A stretch of 64,000 bases of DNA from Chelatococcus composti (GTDB lineage: Bacteria; Pseudomonadota; Alphaproteobacteria; Rhizobiales; Beijerinckiaceae): positions 149,346 through 213,345 of the forward strand of contig NZ_JACHEH010000007.1 in NCBI RefSeq assembly GCF_014201415.1, given 5' to 3'. Under the pieces are notes generated by a model. The model was not told the origin of the DNA and ran no database searches. It saw only the letters and a program-made list of their open reading frames with translations. Shown here in pieces: positions 47,365 to 56,402 of the stretch (its first letter is position 1; the number at the start of each line of letters is the position of its first letter). A program made the position numbers and the translations under genes.

Positions 47365-47730
47365 ATGAGCAGGACGACCACCATCACGCTCGCCGAGCCA
47401 GTGCTCTGGCACGACCAGCATCTGCGGGAAATCGCCCTGCGACCGCCCACCTTCGCGGAATACATGGAACTCGGCGAACCCTACGCCGAGGGATATGCCA
47501 GGAGCGGCATCTACTTCCGCAACGTGGACTATCCGACCGTGCGCGAGTATGCGCGGCGGCTCATGGTCGACCAGGACAAGGTGCACGCACTCAGCCTCCT
47601 CGGCCTCGCCGATTCCCGGAAGGTGAGGGACGCGATCCTCGATTTTTTTCGCGAACCCGAGGCGTCGGAGCCGTCGCCGACGGCCTCGTCTTCGGGCTCG
47701 GCTGGGATGCCGGGACAGTCCAGCGTCTGA
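47365..47730 (+). CDS. Tail assembly chaperone, short form
   Basis: The 121-residue protein resembles Mu gp41/PF10109 tail assembly proteins (RPPTFAEYMELGEPYAEGYA). The run TTTTTTT at 47643-47649 near its end allows a -1 shift into the overlapping frame. The short form ends at 47730 with a Ser-rich tail. Confidence 0.85.
   Translation: MSRTTTITLAEPVLWHDQHLREIALRPPTFAEYMELGEPYAEGYARSGIYFRNVDYPTVREYARRLMVDQDKVHALSLLGLADSRKVRDAILDFFREPEASEPSPTASSSGSAGMPGQSSV
47643..47649 (+). promoter_or_regulatory. Slippery heptamer for -1 frameshift
   Basis: The zero frame reads GAT TTT TTT CGC, so the seven T residues are a perfect X-XXY-YYZ slippery site. The GC-rich inverted repeats after it could act as stimulator. 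Confidence 0.8.
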
Positions 47731-47798
47731 CGCTCGACGAAATCTGCGCGTGGGGCGCGCGGGCAGCCGAGTGGCACAAGCGCCGCAAGGGGAAATGA
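47649..47798 (+). CDS. Tail assembly chaperone, frameshift extension
   Basis: After the -1 shift the frame continues to 47798, encoding SRTRGVGAVADGLVFGLGWD and a tail ending WHKRRKGK. This gives a 144-residue product sharing the first 95 codons with the short form. The two-product pattern (gpG/gpGT) before the tape measure gene is widely conserved. Confidence 0.8.
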   Translation, partial: SRTRGVGAVADGLVFGLGWDAGTVQRLTLDEICAWGARAAEWHKRRKGK

Positions 47799-47801
47799 TC
47801 C

Positions 47802-49784
47802 ATGACGAGGGCCCGCACGCTAGAGGCTGCCGCCATCATCTCGGCGTCGGACCGCACGGGTGCCGCCTTTGCGTCCGTCTCCCGCAAGCTCGCCGGGCTC
47901 GATCGCGCGGCGCGTGGTGTCGGCCGCACGATGTTGCTGCACGATAGGGCGGCGCGGGCGATGACGGCCGGCATGGTGGCTCTCGGTCGCGTCCTAGGGC
48001 CGGCCGCACTCGCCTATGGCACGACCCGGGCGGTGCGGAGCTTCGCCGAGCTCGAGCTGAAGATGACGCGCGTCGGCATCACGGCCGAAGCATCGCGGGA
48101 GGACATGCAGCAGTTCACGGGCGAGGCCCGCCGGATGGCAGGCGAGCTCGCTATGCCCATGGATCAGATCGTGGCCGGTGCAGACGCGCTTGCCGCGCAG
48201 GGCCGGTCGATGGAGGAGATCCGCACCCTGTTGCCGTCCGTCGCCAAGACAGCGCAGGCGGCCGGCGCCGAGGTGGACGACATCGCCCGCTCGGCCGACG
48301 CCGTCGGCACGCACCTGAAGGTCGGCGCGGCCGAGATGCAGAAGGCCTTCGACATCATGGCCGAGGGCGGCAAGGCCGGGCAGTTCGAGCTGAAGGACAT
48401 GGCCCGCTACCTGCCATCGCTGGCGCCGGCGGCGAAGGCCATCGGCATGGAAGGGACGAAGGGGCTCTCCGAACTGGTCGCCATGCTGCAGATCGTCCGC
48501 AAGGGCGCCGGCTCAGCGGAGGAAGCGGCGGCCTCCATGAACAACATCCTGCAGAAGATGTGGTCGGAGGAGACGCGCAAGCGCTTCGCCAAGATGGGGG
48601 TGAACCTCGAGGCAGCCCTGAAGAAGGGGAGCAAGGAGGGGCGCAACCTCATCGAGGTCTTCGAGGACGCCACCTGGAAGGCGATCAAGGGCGACCTGTC
48701 GCAACTTCCGAAGGTGATCAACGATCAGGAGTTCGCACGCGGCGTGCGGGCGCTCCTGTCGATGCGCGGCGAGTGGCAGAAGCTCGCCGGTGCCATCGGC
48801 CAGGCGAGCGGCACGGTCGATCGCGATCTCAACATGGTGCTTGGCACCACAGCGGCTAAACTGCAGACGCTGTCGAACTCGTGGGACCGGTTCGTCAATG
48901 CCGTCGGAGCCGGCGCCGTCAGCATGGGCGCGGGCAGCCTGCTGAAGGGGTTGGCGGAGAGCATCGAAGAACTCGTTGACGGGTTCGATCGGCTCGATCG
49001 TATTCTCGAGAAGCGCCGGCAAATCGCAGCGGCTGACACCGAAGCCTCGGGCGATGCAGGCGGCACGAAGAAGTGGGTGGAGGAAGAGAGAAAGAAGGCC
49101 GCTGCCTTCGATGCCTGGGTATTTGAAAAGACGGGAATCGATTTCAGCCGCGGTCTCGCCGGCCTCGTCGACGCCTACGAGAAATCGCTCAGTGTGGATG
49201 CCGCCCTGCGCGAAGGCCGGCGCAATGCGGAGGGCCGATCCGACAAGGCGCGCGAGGACATGCTGGATGAGCTGCTCTATGGCCGCTCATCGCTGGGCGA
49301 CAAGCGGCTCGCCGCCTTCTCTTCCGCCATGGGTGAGGAGGAGAGCCGCCGCATCTACGACCTGCAGCGCGAGTTCGAGCGCCTGCAAGGGGAGTGGATG
49401 GCGCGGCGCGGCATGAGCCTAAGCGTCTGGCAGCCTTTCGGCGCTTCGGCGCAGGGCAAGGGCTGGAAGGGAGCGAAAGCCATCGGCGCCGGGCCCGGGA
49501 TGGAGGGGCTTTCCGGCGCCAGCACAATGGAGGGGCCGGGATTCGGGGCCTTCGGCGCGAAGATGGGCGTGCCTCTCATCGGCGATGGCGGGCCGATCAA
49601 GGCCGAGCTCGAGGGCCATGCCCGTGTTGTCAACGAGATCGAGCTTACGCTCAACACCGATCTCTTCCGGGCGCAGGTGCGGCAGGTCATCCGTGAGGAG
49701 GTCGGGCACATCCGGGTTTCGCCGCAGATGAGCCCGGTCGGGCCGGGGTCGACCGGGCTGTCGTCGCCGGACGCAGGAGGCTAG
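47802..49784 (+). CDS. Tape measure protein
   Basis: The 660-residue protein determines tail length. It starts MTRARTLEAAAIISASDRTG and has a TP901-type core (GITAEASREDMQQFTGEARR, AKTAQAAGAEVDDIARSADA), long helices and hydrophobic stretches. The order chaperone-tape measure is standard. It ends beside the convergent minus-strand membrane gene. Confidence 0.88.
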   Translation: MTRARTLEAAAIISASDRTGAAFASVSRKLAGLDRAARGVGRTMLLHDRAARAMTAGMVALGRVLGPAALAYGTTRAVRSFAELELKMTRVGITAEASREDMQQFTGEARRMAGELAMPMDQIVAGADALAAQGRSMEEIRTLLPSVAKTAQAAGAEVDDIARSADAVGTHLKVGAAEMQKAFDIMAEGGKAGQFELKDMARYLPSLAPAAKAIGMEGTKGLSELVAMLQIVRKGAGSAEEAAASMNNILQKMWSEETRKRFAKMGVNLEAALKKGSKEGRNLIEVFEDATWKAIKGDLSQLPKVINDQEFARGVRALLSMRGEWQKLAGAIGQASGTVDRDLNMVLGTTAAKLQTLSNSWDRFVNAVGAGAVSMGAGSLLKGLAESIEELVDGFDRLDRILEKRRQIAAADTEASGDAGGTKKWVEEERKKAAAFDAWVFEKTGIDFSRGLAGLVDAYEKSLSVDAALREGRRNAEGRSDKAREDMLDELLYGRSSLGDKRLAAFSSAMGEEESRRIYDLQREFERLQGEWMARRGMSLSVWQPFGASAQGKGWKGAKAIGAGPGMEGLSGASTMEGPGFGAFGAKMGVPLIGDGGPIKAELEGHARVVNEIELTLNTDLFRAQVRQVIREEVGHIRVSPQMSPVGPGSTGLSSPDAGG

Positions 49785-49791
49785 CGAAGCT

Positions 49792-50094
49792 TCACTGAGG
49801 ATTGCCGGCCCGATTGGCCTCGATCGAGGCAGCGATCTTCTGCAGGGCCTCGCGCGTGCGATCCCCGCGGGACGCGATGGCGGCCAGGCCGGCGCAAAGC
49901 GCGCTGCCAATGATCAGGATCGCGCCAATAATGGCGCCGGCCAGTCCACCCATATGCGCCGCTGCGGCGCCTGTCATGGCGAAGAGGCAGGCGATGAGGC
50001 CGAGGCCCAAGGTCGGCGCTGTGATGATGAACGAGAAACCGAGGAGCGACAGCACAAGGCCAATGGCCGCGGCGCCAATAATCGCTTCTGGCAT
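49792..50094 (-). CDS. Small membrane protein on opposite strand, moron candidate
   Basis: The 100-residue protein has three hydrophobic segments (IIGAAAIGLVLSLLGFSFII; LGLGLIACLFAMTGAAAAHM; AGAIIGAILIIGSALCAG) and a charged tail. It is the only minus-strand gene in the late operon, placed between tape measure and DNA circularisation genes. GGGGGA precedes its start. Such insertions are typical of morons expressed in the lysogen. A superinfection exclusion role is possible, not shown. Confidence 0.65.
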   Translation of the reverse strand: MPEAIIGAAAIGLVLSLLGFSFIITAPTLGLGLIACLFAMTGAAAAHMGGLAGAIIGAILIIGSALCAGLAAIASRGDRTREALQKIAASIEANRAGNPQ

Positions 50095-50204
50095 GTCTAT
50101 CCCCCGTCAACGGCGCAACCCTGTCGCCGCGCCCCAAAGCAGAACATGCCTCAGAGCCGCGGGGCAGGTCTAGCGGCGAGAAGGTCGTGAGGAGCAACTG
50201 AGCG

Positions 50205-51407
50205 ATGAGGGACTGGTCACGGGCGCTTTTCCCGGCCTCGTTTCGCGGCGTGCCTTTCTGGGTGGAGGCCGACGAGGAGCGAGGTGGCCGGCGCATCGTC
50301 ACGCACGAGTTTCCGATGCGCGACGAGCCGTTCAACGAGGATCTCGGCCAAAAGGCCGCGTTCTTCAGCGTGACGGCATACCTCGTCTCCGACATGGCCG
50401 ATGCGGAGGCTGCGGCGCTCGCCGCGGCCTGCCGCACCCGGGGGCCGGCCGTCCTCGTGTTGCCGATGCACGGGCCGCTGACGGCCCGTTGTGTCGACTT
50501 CCGCCGCGCGCGCGAGCGGGACCGTGCCGGCTATGTCGCCTATGACCTTGAATTCGTGCGGGAGGGGGCGACGGTCGCGATCGCGAGCGTTGCCTATCTG
50601 GCGCAGCAGGTCTTCAACGCTGTCGACGCGCTGGCCGGCATCATCGGTGGGACCTATGGCGGGTTGGTGGACGTGCGCGGCCGCCCCGATTACGCCGTCG
50701 ACGCCGCCGTCGATGCCGCGCAAGAGGCGGCGGCGACGCTGGAGGTAGTGCGCACCACGCAGCCGGTCGACCCGAGTGTGAGTGCGCCGGCGCGCGATGC
50801 CATCGCGGCCCTGTACGACGAGGCGCCGGCCCTTATCACGCGGGAGGCGGGCGCTGCGCCTGCGGTGGCCGAGCGTATCTTCTCGATTGCGCGAGACCTC
50901 GGCGACGGTCTCGGCGCCGATGCCGCTGTCGGGGCCTTCCGCGAGATCGTCGATGCGCGTCCCGCGGCGGAGACGCCTCGCACGGACGGGGAGAGGGCGG
51001 CGGCCACGAACCGCCGCGTCACCGGGCTCGTGCTGCGGCTAGCTGCACTGGCAGCTATGGTCGAGGCGACCACGCGGCGGCAGTTCGACGGGCGTCGGAA
51101 CGCGATCACGGCGCGCGCCGAGCTCGCCGAGTTGATCGAGCGCGAACAGGCGGACATGACGGGCGCGCCTTATGCCGCCCTGTATCTCGCCAGCGAGGAT
51201 ATGCGTGGCCGCGCCATCGACCTGCTGTCGCGGCAGATCGCCGATCTCGCGCCCATCGTCACGGTCTCGGTGCCGCGTTCGCTGCCGTCGCTGTGGCACG
51301 CCTGGCGCCTTTACGGCGATCCGAAGCGGGCCGGTGATCTCGTGCGGCGCAACCGTGTCGCGCATCCATCCTTCATGCCTGAGCGCTTTGAGGCACTCGG
51401 CAAATGA
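50205..51407 (+). CDS. DNA circularisation protein (Mu gpN-like)
   Basis: The 400-residue protein starts MRDWSRALFPASFRGVPFWV, the DNA_circ_N pattern (trp-rich, EADEERGGRRIVTHEFP). In Mu the protein is part of the tail tip and may circularise DNA. It starts the tail-tip module after the moron. Confidence 0.85.
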   Translation: MRDWSRALFPASFRGVPFWVEADEERGGRRIVTHEFPMRDEPFNEDLGQKAAFFSVTAYLVSDMADAEAAALAAACRTRGPAVLVLPMHGPLTARCVDFRRARERDRAGYVAYDLEFVREGATVAIASVAYLAQQVFNAVDALAGIIGGTYGGLVDVRGRPDYAVDAAVDAAQEAAATLEVVRTTQPVDPSVSAPARDAIAALYDEAPALITREAGAAPAVAERIFSIARDLGDGLGADAAVGAFREIVDARPAAETPRTDGERAAATNRRVTGLVLRLAALAAMVEATTRRQFDGRRNAITARAELAELIEREQADMTGAPYAALYLASEDMRGRAIDLLSRQIADLAPIVTVSVPRSLPSLWHAWRLYGDPKRAGDLVRRNRVAHPSFMPERFEALGK

Positions 51408-51419
51408 GGTCGGGCGTCC

Positions 51420-52484
51420 ATGGGCGAGGAGATCGTCAGCGTCGTCGTCGGCGGGCAGCGCTTCACGGCTTTTCTTCGGGCGCAGGTGCGCGCCTCCATG
51501 AAGGAAGCGGCGCGGTCGTTTCGCCTCGAGCTGGCGGCAGAGCTGGGAGCGACTGCAACAGCATGGACGTTTCGCGCCGGCGCGCAGGTGTCGATCTATG
51601 CCAACGACGACCTGCTGCTCGTCGGCTATGTCGACCGCTATCGGCCCCGCATCGACGCGACGGATGCGCGGGTGGCCGTGGAGGGCCGCTCGAAGGCGGC
51701 TGACATCGTCGATTCCTCGGCCGAGCACGAGACGGGCAGCTTCGAGGCGAAGACACCGCTGGAGATCGCCAACGAGCTTGCCGCGCCGTTCGGGATCACC
51801 TTTGCTGCCGACGGTGACCTCGAGCCGGTCGACTACCAGATCACGCCGGGAGAATCTGTATTCCGCGCCGTCGAGAAGCTGGCGCGGCAGCAGGGCTATA
51901 CGCTCATGGGCGAGGCCGACGGCAACGTGCGCCTGCCCAAGGCGGGCAGCAAGCGCCATGCCGGCGGCATCATCGAGGGGCACAACCTCAAGAGCGGTGA
52001 GGCCGACCACAATTGGTCCAACCGGCACAGCAAGTATGTGGTCAGGGGCCAGCGCGCCACCGGCAGTGGGCCAGACAGCCTTGAAGTCGAGGCGATAGCC
52101 CGTGACGCGGGGGTCGGTCGATACCGCCCGGTCATCATCGTCGAGCAGGACGACACGACGCCGGCGCGGGCCCGCAAGACCGCACGCAACCGGCGCGACA
52201 AGGCCGCCGGCCGAGCCCTGACCGCGACTGTCACCGTGCAGGGTTTTCGCGACGAACGGGGGAGCATCTGGCAGCCGGGCTGGCTGGTGTGGGTGGAGAG
52301 CGATTTCCTGCAGATCCGCCAGGAAATGCTCATCGAGACCGTCGACTTCGTGCAGGACGGCGTCGGCGGCAGCGAGACGAAGCTCGGACTCGTCGACCCG
52401 CGCTCCTATGGCGGGAAGAAGAACAAGGGCAACAAATCCGGCGAGGCGTGGGAGCAGAGCGACGACGAGGCAACCGATGAGTGA
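51420..52484 (+). CDS. Baseplate hub protein (Mu gpP-like)
   Basis: The 354-residue protein has the gpP/late control D fold: VSVVVGGQRFTAFLRAQVRA, AKTPLEIANELAAPFGITF, then LEVEAIARDAGVGRYRP. It is the hub below the tube. It overlaps the next gene by 8 bases. Confidence 0.83.
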   Translation: MGEEIVSVVVGGQRFTAFLRAQVRASMKEAARSFRLELAAELGATATAWTFRAGAQVSIYANDDLLLVGYVDRYRPRIDATDARVAVEGRSKAADIVDSSAEHETGSFEAKTPLEIANELAAPFGITFAADGDLEPVDYQITPGESVFRAVEKLARQQGYTLMGEADGNVRLPKAGSKRHAGGIIEGHNLKSGEADHNWSNRHSKYVVRGQRATGSGPDSLEVEAIARDAGVGRYRPVIIVEQDDTTPARARKTARNRRDKAAGRALTATVTVQGFRDERGSIWQPGWLVWVESDFLQIRQEMLIETVDFVQDGVGGSETKLGLVDPRSYGGKKNKGNKSGEAWEQSDDEATDE

Positions 52485-53013
52485 CGTGCATCACCTCGAC
52501 GACTCGGTGCGCGCCATGATTCGCCGGGCGAGGCTCGTCTCGCTCGACGATGGTGGCGGACAGCAGATGATGAGTCTTGCCGGGCTCAAGGGGGACAGGC
52601 CGGGGCGGGTGCCGCGGGTGCAGCCCTACGGATTCACATCCAATCCTCCGGCCGGCTCGGTCGGCGTGATCCTCTCGCTCGGCGGCCGCTCCGATCGGGC
52701 GATGGTGATCGGCGTAGAGCACGAGGACTACAGGCCCCGCAACCTGCCGGCTGGCGCGACCGCCATCTATGACCAGCACGGCAACATGGTCTCGCTGGTC
52801 GAGCAGCGGCTCCGCGTTGTGCACGCGCAGGAAGTCGTCATCGAGGCGCCACAGATCGTGCTGCAGGCGGGCGGGTCGCAGATGACGATTTCTGCCTCGG
52901 GTGCCGACATCAATGCGCCGTCCCTGCGGCACAACGGCCGCAACGTCGGCGCGACGCACGTGCACACCAACGTGCAGCCGGGAACGGGGACCACAGGCGA
53001 GCCCGCCACCTGA
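52477..53013 (+). CDS. Baseplate assembly protein V (Mu gp45-like)
   Basis: The 178-residue protein starts at ATG 52477. It has an OB-fold region (VQPYGFTSNPPAGSVGVILS) and a C-terminal spike-like beta repeat with HVHTN at the tip, a likely metal-binding apex for membrane piercing. Confidence 0.83.
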   Translation: MSDVHHLDDSVRAMIRRARLVSLDDGGGQQMMSLAGLKGDRPGRVPRVQPYGFTSNPPAGSVGVILSLGGRSDRAMVIGVEHEDYRPRNLPAGATAIYDQHGNMVSLVEQRLRVVHAQEVVIEAPQIVLQAGGSQMTISASGADINAPSLRHNGRNVGATHVHTNVQPGTGTTGEPAT

Positions 53014-53026
53014 CAGAGGACAGGCC

Positions 53027-53566
53027 ATGGACATCCTCATCCGCACTGCCGAGGGGCAGGAGGCGCAGCCCTTCCTGCTGTGGGACAGCGTGTGGGACCC
53101 CGCGGCGCACCGGGCCGATTGGGCGCTCGCGGGCGGGGAAGCCCTCAATGTCGGCGGCCTCAGGGCGCGGTCGGCGCTGGAGACGGCGGTGGTGCTGGCG
53201 CTGTTTACCGACCGCCGCGTACCCGACGACCACCCCCTGCGCAAGTACGCCGATGCCGACCCGCGCGGCTGGTGGGGCGATGGCGTCGATGTGCGCGCCG
53301 ACCTCGGCGAGGAGCCGCTCGGCTCACTGCTGTGGCTGCTGGAGCGGGCAGCGCTCACCGAGGACGTGTCCCGCTGGGCCAAGGCCATGGCCGAGGAGGC
53401 ATTGGTGCCGCTGCTGCGCCAGGGGGCGGCGGCGCGCGTAGAGGTCGAGACGAGCGGGGATGCGCCGCGCGGCCGGCTCGACCTGATGGTGCGGCTCTAC
53501 GGGGCGGACGGCCAGAAGATTTACGACCGTCGCTTTGAAATCGTGTGGCTGCAGGAGTTGAGATGA
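53027..53566 (+). CDS. Baseplate protein (Mu gp46-like)
   Basis: The 179-residue protein starts at ATG 53027 after AGAGGA. It has the GP46 pattern (LRARSALETAVVLALFTDRR, then WWGDGVDV). In Mu it corresponds to the baseplate wedge. ATGA overlap with the next gene. Confidence 0.83.
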   Translation: MDILIRTAEGQEAQPFLLWDSVWDPAAHRADWALAGGEALNVGGLRARSALETAVVLALFTDRRVPDDHPLRKYADADPRGWWGDGVDVRADLGEEPLGSLLWLLERAALTEDVSRWAKAMAEEALVPLLRQGAAARVEVETSGDAPRGRLDLMVRLYGADGQKIYDRRFEIVWLQELR

Positions 53567-54690
53567 GCTTCGCCATTCCCTCGCTCCCCGAGCTCGTCGA
53601 GCGGGCCCGCCGCGCCTTCCGGACGCATCTGCCAGGCTCGGATGCCTGGCTGTGGCCCAACAACATCGGGCCTTCTGCCAAGGTGCTCGGCGGGCTCACA
53701 CACGAGGTCTTCGGCTTTGCCGACTACATCGCCCGCCAGAAGTTCGCCCTCACGGCAGACGGCGAGCACCTCGACATGCACGGCGCCGAGCTCGGCCTTG
53801 CCCGGCGTCCGGCGACCCCATCGCAGGGGCAGGCGGTGTTCACCGCTCCGGGGCCGCTGACGGTTGACCCCGGCGCCATCCTGCGCCGGGCGGACGGTGT
53901 GCAGTTCCGCGTGGCGGTCGGGGGCACGCTCGCGGCAGCTGGCACGCTCACGCTCGACGTGGCATCCAGCGCGACCGGCAAGGCCACGGTGACGCTGCCC
54001 GGCACGGAACTGTCGCCCGTATCGGGCGTGCACGGTGCGGCGGCCATCGAGGTCGGCGCGACCGGTATCGTCGGCGGCGCCGACGTGGAGCCAGACGGGG
54101 ACCCGTACACGACGGACCTCTCGACGTTCCGCGGGCGCATCCTTTTCCGCAAGCGCAACGTGCCGCAGGGCGGCGCTCCGGCCGATTATGTGCTGTGGGC
54201 GACAGAGGTCGCGGGCGTCACGGGCGTCTTCGTCGAGCGACGCTGGGCGGGGCCGGGGACCGTCCGTGTGTTCCCGCTGATGCACGACCTCTTCGAGAGT
54301 GGCATCCCGGACCCGGCGAACGTCGCCCGGGTGGCCGAATACATCGACACGCGCGCGCCGGCGGGGGCCGTCGTCACCGTGGTGGCCCCGCAGCCGCGCG
54401 TCATCGACGTGACCATCGATGGGCTCGTGCCGGCGACGGCGGCGGTGCAGGAGGCGGTGGTGGCCGAGCTCAAGTCTGCATTCCGCCGGTTAGGCAGGGT
54501 AGCCGGCATCGACACGCTCACGCCGTCCATGCCGTACCTCGCGGCTTCGGCCACGTTCTCACGATCGTGGATCTGGCAGGCCGCTGCGAACGCCAGCGGC
54601 GAGGAGCGGCACAGCATTGCCTCGCCGGCCGGCGACATCGGCCTCGCCGCCGGCGAGTATCCGGTCCTCGGCGCTGTGACATTTACCTGA
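53563..54690 (+). CDS. Baseplate J-like protein (Mu gp47-like)
   Basis: The 375-residue protein starts at ATG 53563. It is a baseplate J family member (FADYIARQKFALTADGEHLD, GRILFRKRNVPQGGAPADYV). It joins baseplate wedges to tail fibres. Confidence 0.87.
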   Translation: MSFAIPSLPELVERARRAFRTHLPGSDAWLWPNNIGPSAKVLGGLTHEVFGFADYIARQKFALTADGEHLDMHGAELGLARRPATPSQGQAVFTAPGPLTVDPGAILRRADGVQFRVAVGGTLAAAGTLTLDVASSATGKATVTLPGTELSPVSGVHGAAAIEVGATGIVGGADVEPDGDPYTTDLSTFRGRILFRKRNVPQGGAPADYVLWATEVAGVTGVFVERRWAGPGTVRVFPLMHDLFESGIPDPANVARVAEYIDTRAPAGAVVTVVAPQPRVIDVTIDGLVPATAAVQEAVVAELKSAFRRLGRVAGIDTLTPSMPYLAASATFSRSWIWQAAANASGEERHSIASPAGDIGLAAGEYPVLGAVTFT

Positions 54691-54700
54691 CGAGGCGCCG

Positions 54701-55399
54701 ATGTTCTGCCCGACGAAAGACGACCTGGTGCCCCAGGCACTGGCGCTGCTGCCACGCGGGCGCGCGTGGGGAACGCACGAAGGCGGGCCGGGCCCGGAGA
54801 CAGTGCTCTATCGCTACTGGGCGGCCGTCTGCGACGTGTTCGCCAGTCTCTGCGAGCGGTTGTGCGCCCTGCGGCAGGAGTTCTGGTGCGCGACGCACAG
54901 CGAGACGCGCGAGTTGTGGCTGGAGGAGTACGGCCTCCCGGACTTGTGCGACCCCTATCCCGACCTGTGCGCGAAAGTGCGGGCGCAGGGCGGGGCGCGG
55001 TGCGAAGATCTGGCGGCGCTCGTGGCGCCGCTCGGATGGGCCATCAGCTGCGCCGACGCGGAGGACGCCTGTGGAGCCATCGCCAGCTGCGCCCAGACCG
55101 GGTGCAGCCAGGCAGCCGGAGGGCCACCGCGAAACACCATCATCATCTATGTCGACATCGACAACTCGCCGGCCTTCGTGGGCGACCTCGCGACGCCTCC
55201 GCTGGCGGGCCGGACGATGGGGGGCAGCTCGCTCGCCTGCGAGCCCGACATCAGCGCCCTGCGCTGCGTGATCGACCGCGTGGCGCACGCGCACCTCGAG
55301 GTCCAGTACGTGATCATTCCGCCGCCGGTCTACATCCTCGTCAACGACGACGGGGACTATCTGGAAACCGGCGCTGGCCTGCCCATTCTCGCGGAGTAG
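54701..55399 (+). CDS. DUF2313 / YmfQ tail protein (Mu gp48-like)
   Basis: The 232-residue protein starts MFCPTKDDLVPQALALLPRG, the YmfQ pattern. It is unusually rich in Cys in the centre (CEDLAALVAPLG..SCADAEDACG). It completes the baseplate before the fibre genes. Confidence 0.82.
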   Translation: MFCPTKDDLVPQALALLPRGRAWGTHEGGPGPETVLYRYWAAVCDVFASLCERLCALRQEFWCATHSETRELWLEEYGLPDLCDPYPDLCAKVRAQGGARCEDLAALVAPLGWAISCADAEDACGAIASCAQTGCSQAAGGPPRNTIIIYVDIDNSPAFVGDLATPPLAGRTMGGSSLACEPDISALRCVIDRVAHAHLEVQYVIIPPPVYILVNDDGDYLETGAGLPILAE

Positions 55400-55405
55400 A
55401 CTGCC

Positions 55406-56395
55406 ATGACCGATCTGCTGGGGCCGGCCTCGGCCCTCAATGCCGTGACGACGCGGCCCACCGACACGCGCATCTTCGGAGAGGACGACACCTGGTTCAA
55501 GGACTGCTCGTCCTCCACCGCGAACGATGGCACCCGTATCGAGGCCGATTTTCTCAATGGCATCCTTGCGCAGTTGCGCGCGGCCATCGTCGGCATGGGC
55601 ATCCCCATCGACAACGCCGACGACCAGATGCTGCTCAAGGCCATCCAGGCCGCGACGGTGACCATCGACGCGATCACCAAGAGCCAAGCCCGGGCGAACA
55701 TGCCCCTCTTCCCCGAGGTGCTGTCCGCGGACGGGAGGATCAGCGTCACCGGCTCCACCGGGCAGATCGTGGTCGGGACGACCGAGGCCTTCATCTGGCG
55801 CGGGCTTTTCCGCATCGACCTGGCGAGCTTCGCTGTCGGCGACCGGACGTTCGCGCTGGCGCCCAACAAGACCTACCACCTGCGCTGGCATGCCCCAGGG
55901 ACAGGAATGGCGACGCCGGCGGCTTCGTTTCCGAATGGTCGTTTCGTGCTGCGGGATCTGGCAGATGGCGGCTACAACCCCGGCTCGGCTTTGGAGACCA
56001 GCGCGATCTTCGACGCGACCTATGATGATGCTCTGATCGCGCGGATCGTCACCGACCCGTCGAACGCACCGACCATCACGCGCCTCGCCAACAGGAACCA
56101 GTTGTTCCATACCGAGCGCAAGAGCGGGACCGGGACGCCGGGTGGCGCGGGTCACCTCTACTTCACCGGCTCGGTCACACTTGGCTGGGCTCGCACGCCC
56201 CGGATGTCCCATGTCACGGGCGCGATAGCAGCCGACACGTCTCCACGCGGCGCGATGGATTGGGGCGCCAATGTCATTCAATCGCCGGCGACCGTGACGC
56301 GCTACGGCGCGCAGGCTCAGATCACGTCCGACTGGACCGACGGCGTCTCCTATCTGAGCACGGCCGCCTATCTCGACTTCAGCCACGCCGCGTGA
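55406..56395 (+). CDS. Tail fibre protein
   Basis: The 329-residue protein begins with a baseplate-binding part (TRIFGEDDTWFKDCSSSTAN) and has beta-rich segments (RISVTGSTGQIVVGTTEAF). The C-terminal part is probably receptor-facing. No enzymatic motif seen. Confidence 0.7.
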   Translation: MTDLLGPASALNAVTTRPTDTRIFGEDDTWFKDCSSSTANDGTRIEADFLNGILAQLRAAIVGMGIPIDNADDQMLLKAIQAATVTIDAITKSQARANMPLFPEVLSADGRISVTGSTGQIVVGTTEAFIWRGLFRIDLASFAVGDRTFALAPNKTYHLRWHAPGTGMATPAASFPNGRFVLRDLADGGYNPGSALETSAIFDATYDDALIARIVTDPSNAPTITRLANRNQLFHTERKSGTGTPGGAGHLYFTGSVTLGWARTPRMSHVTGAIAADTSPRGAMDWGANVIQSPATVTRYGAQAQITSDWTDGVSYLSTAAYLDFSHAA

Positions 56396-56402
56396 GGGTC
56401 AG

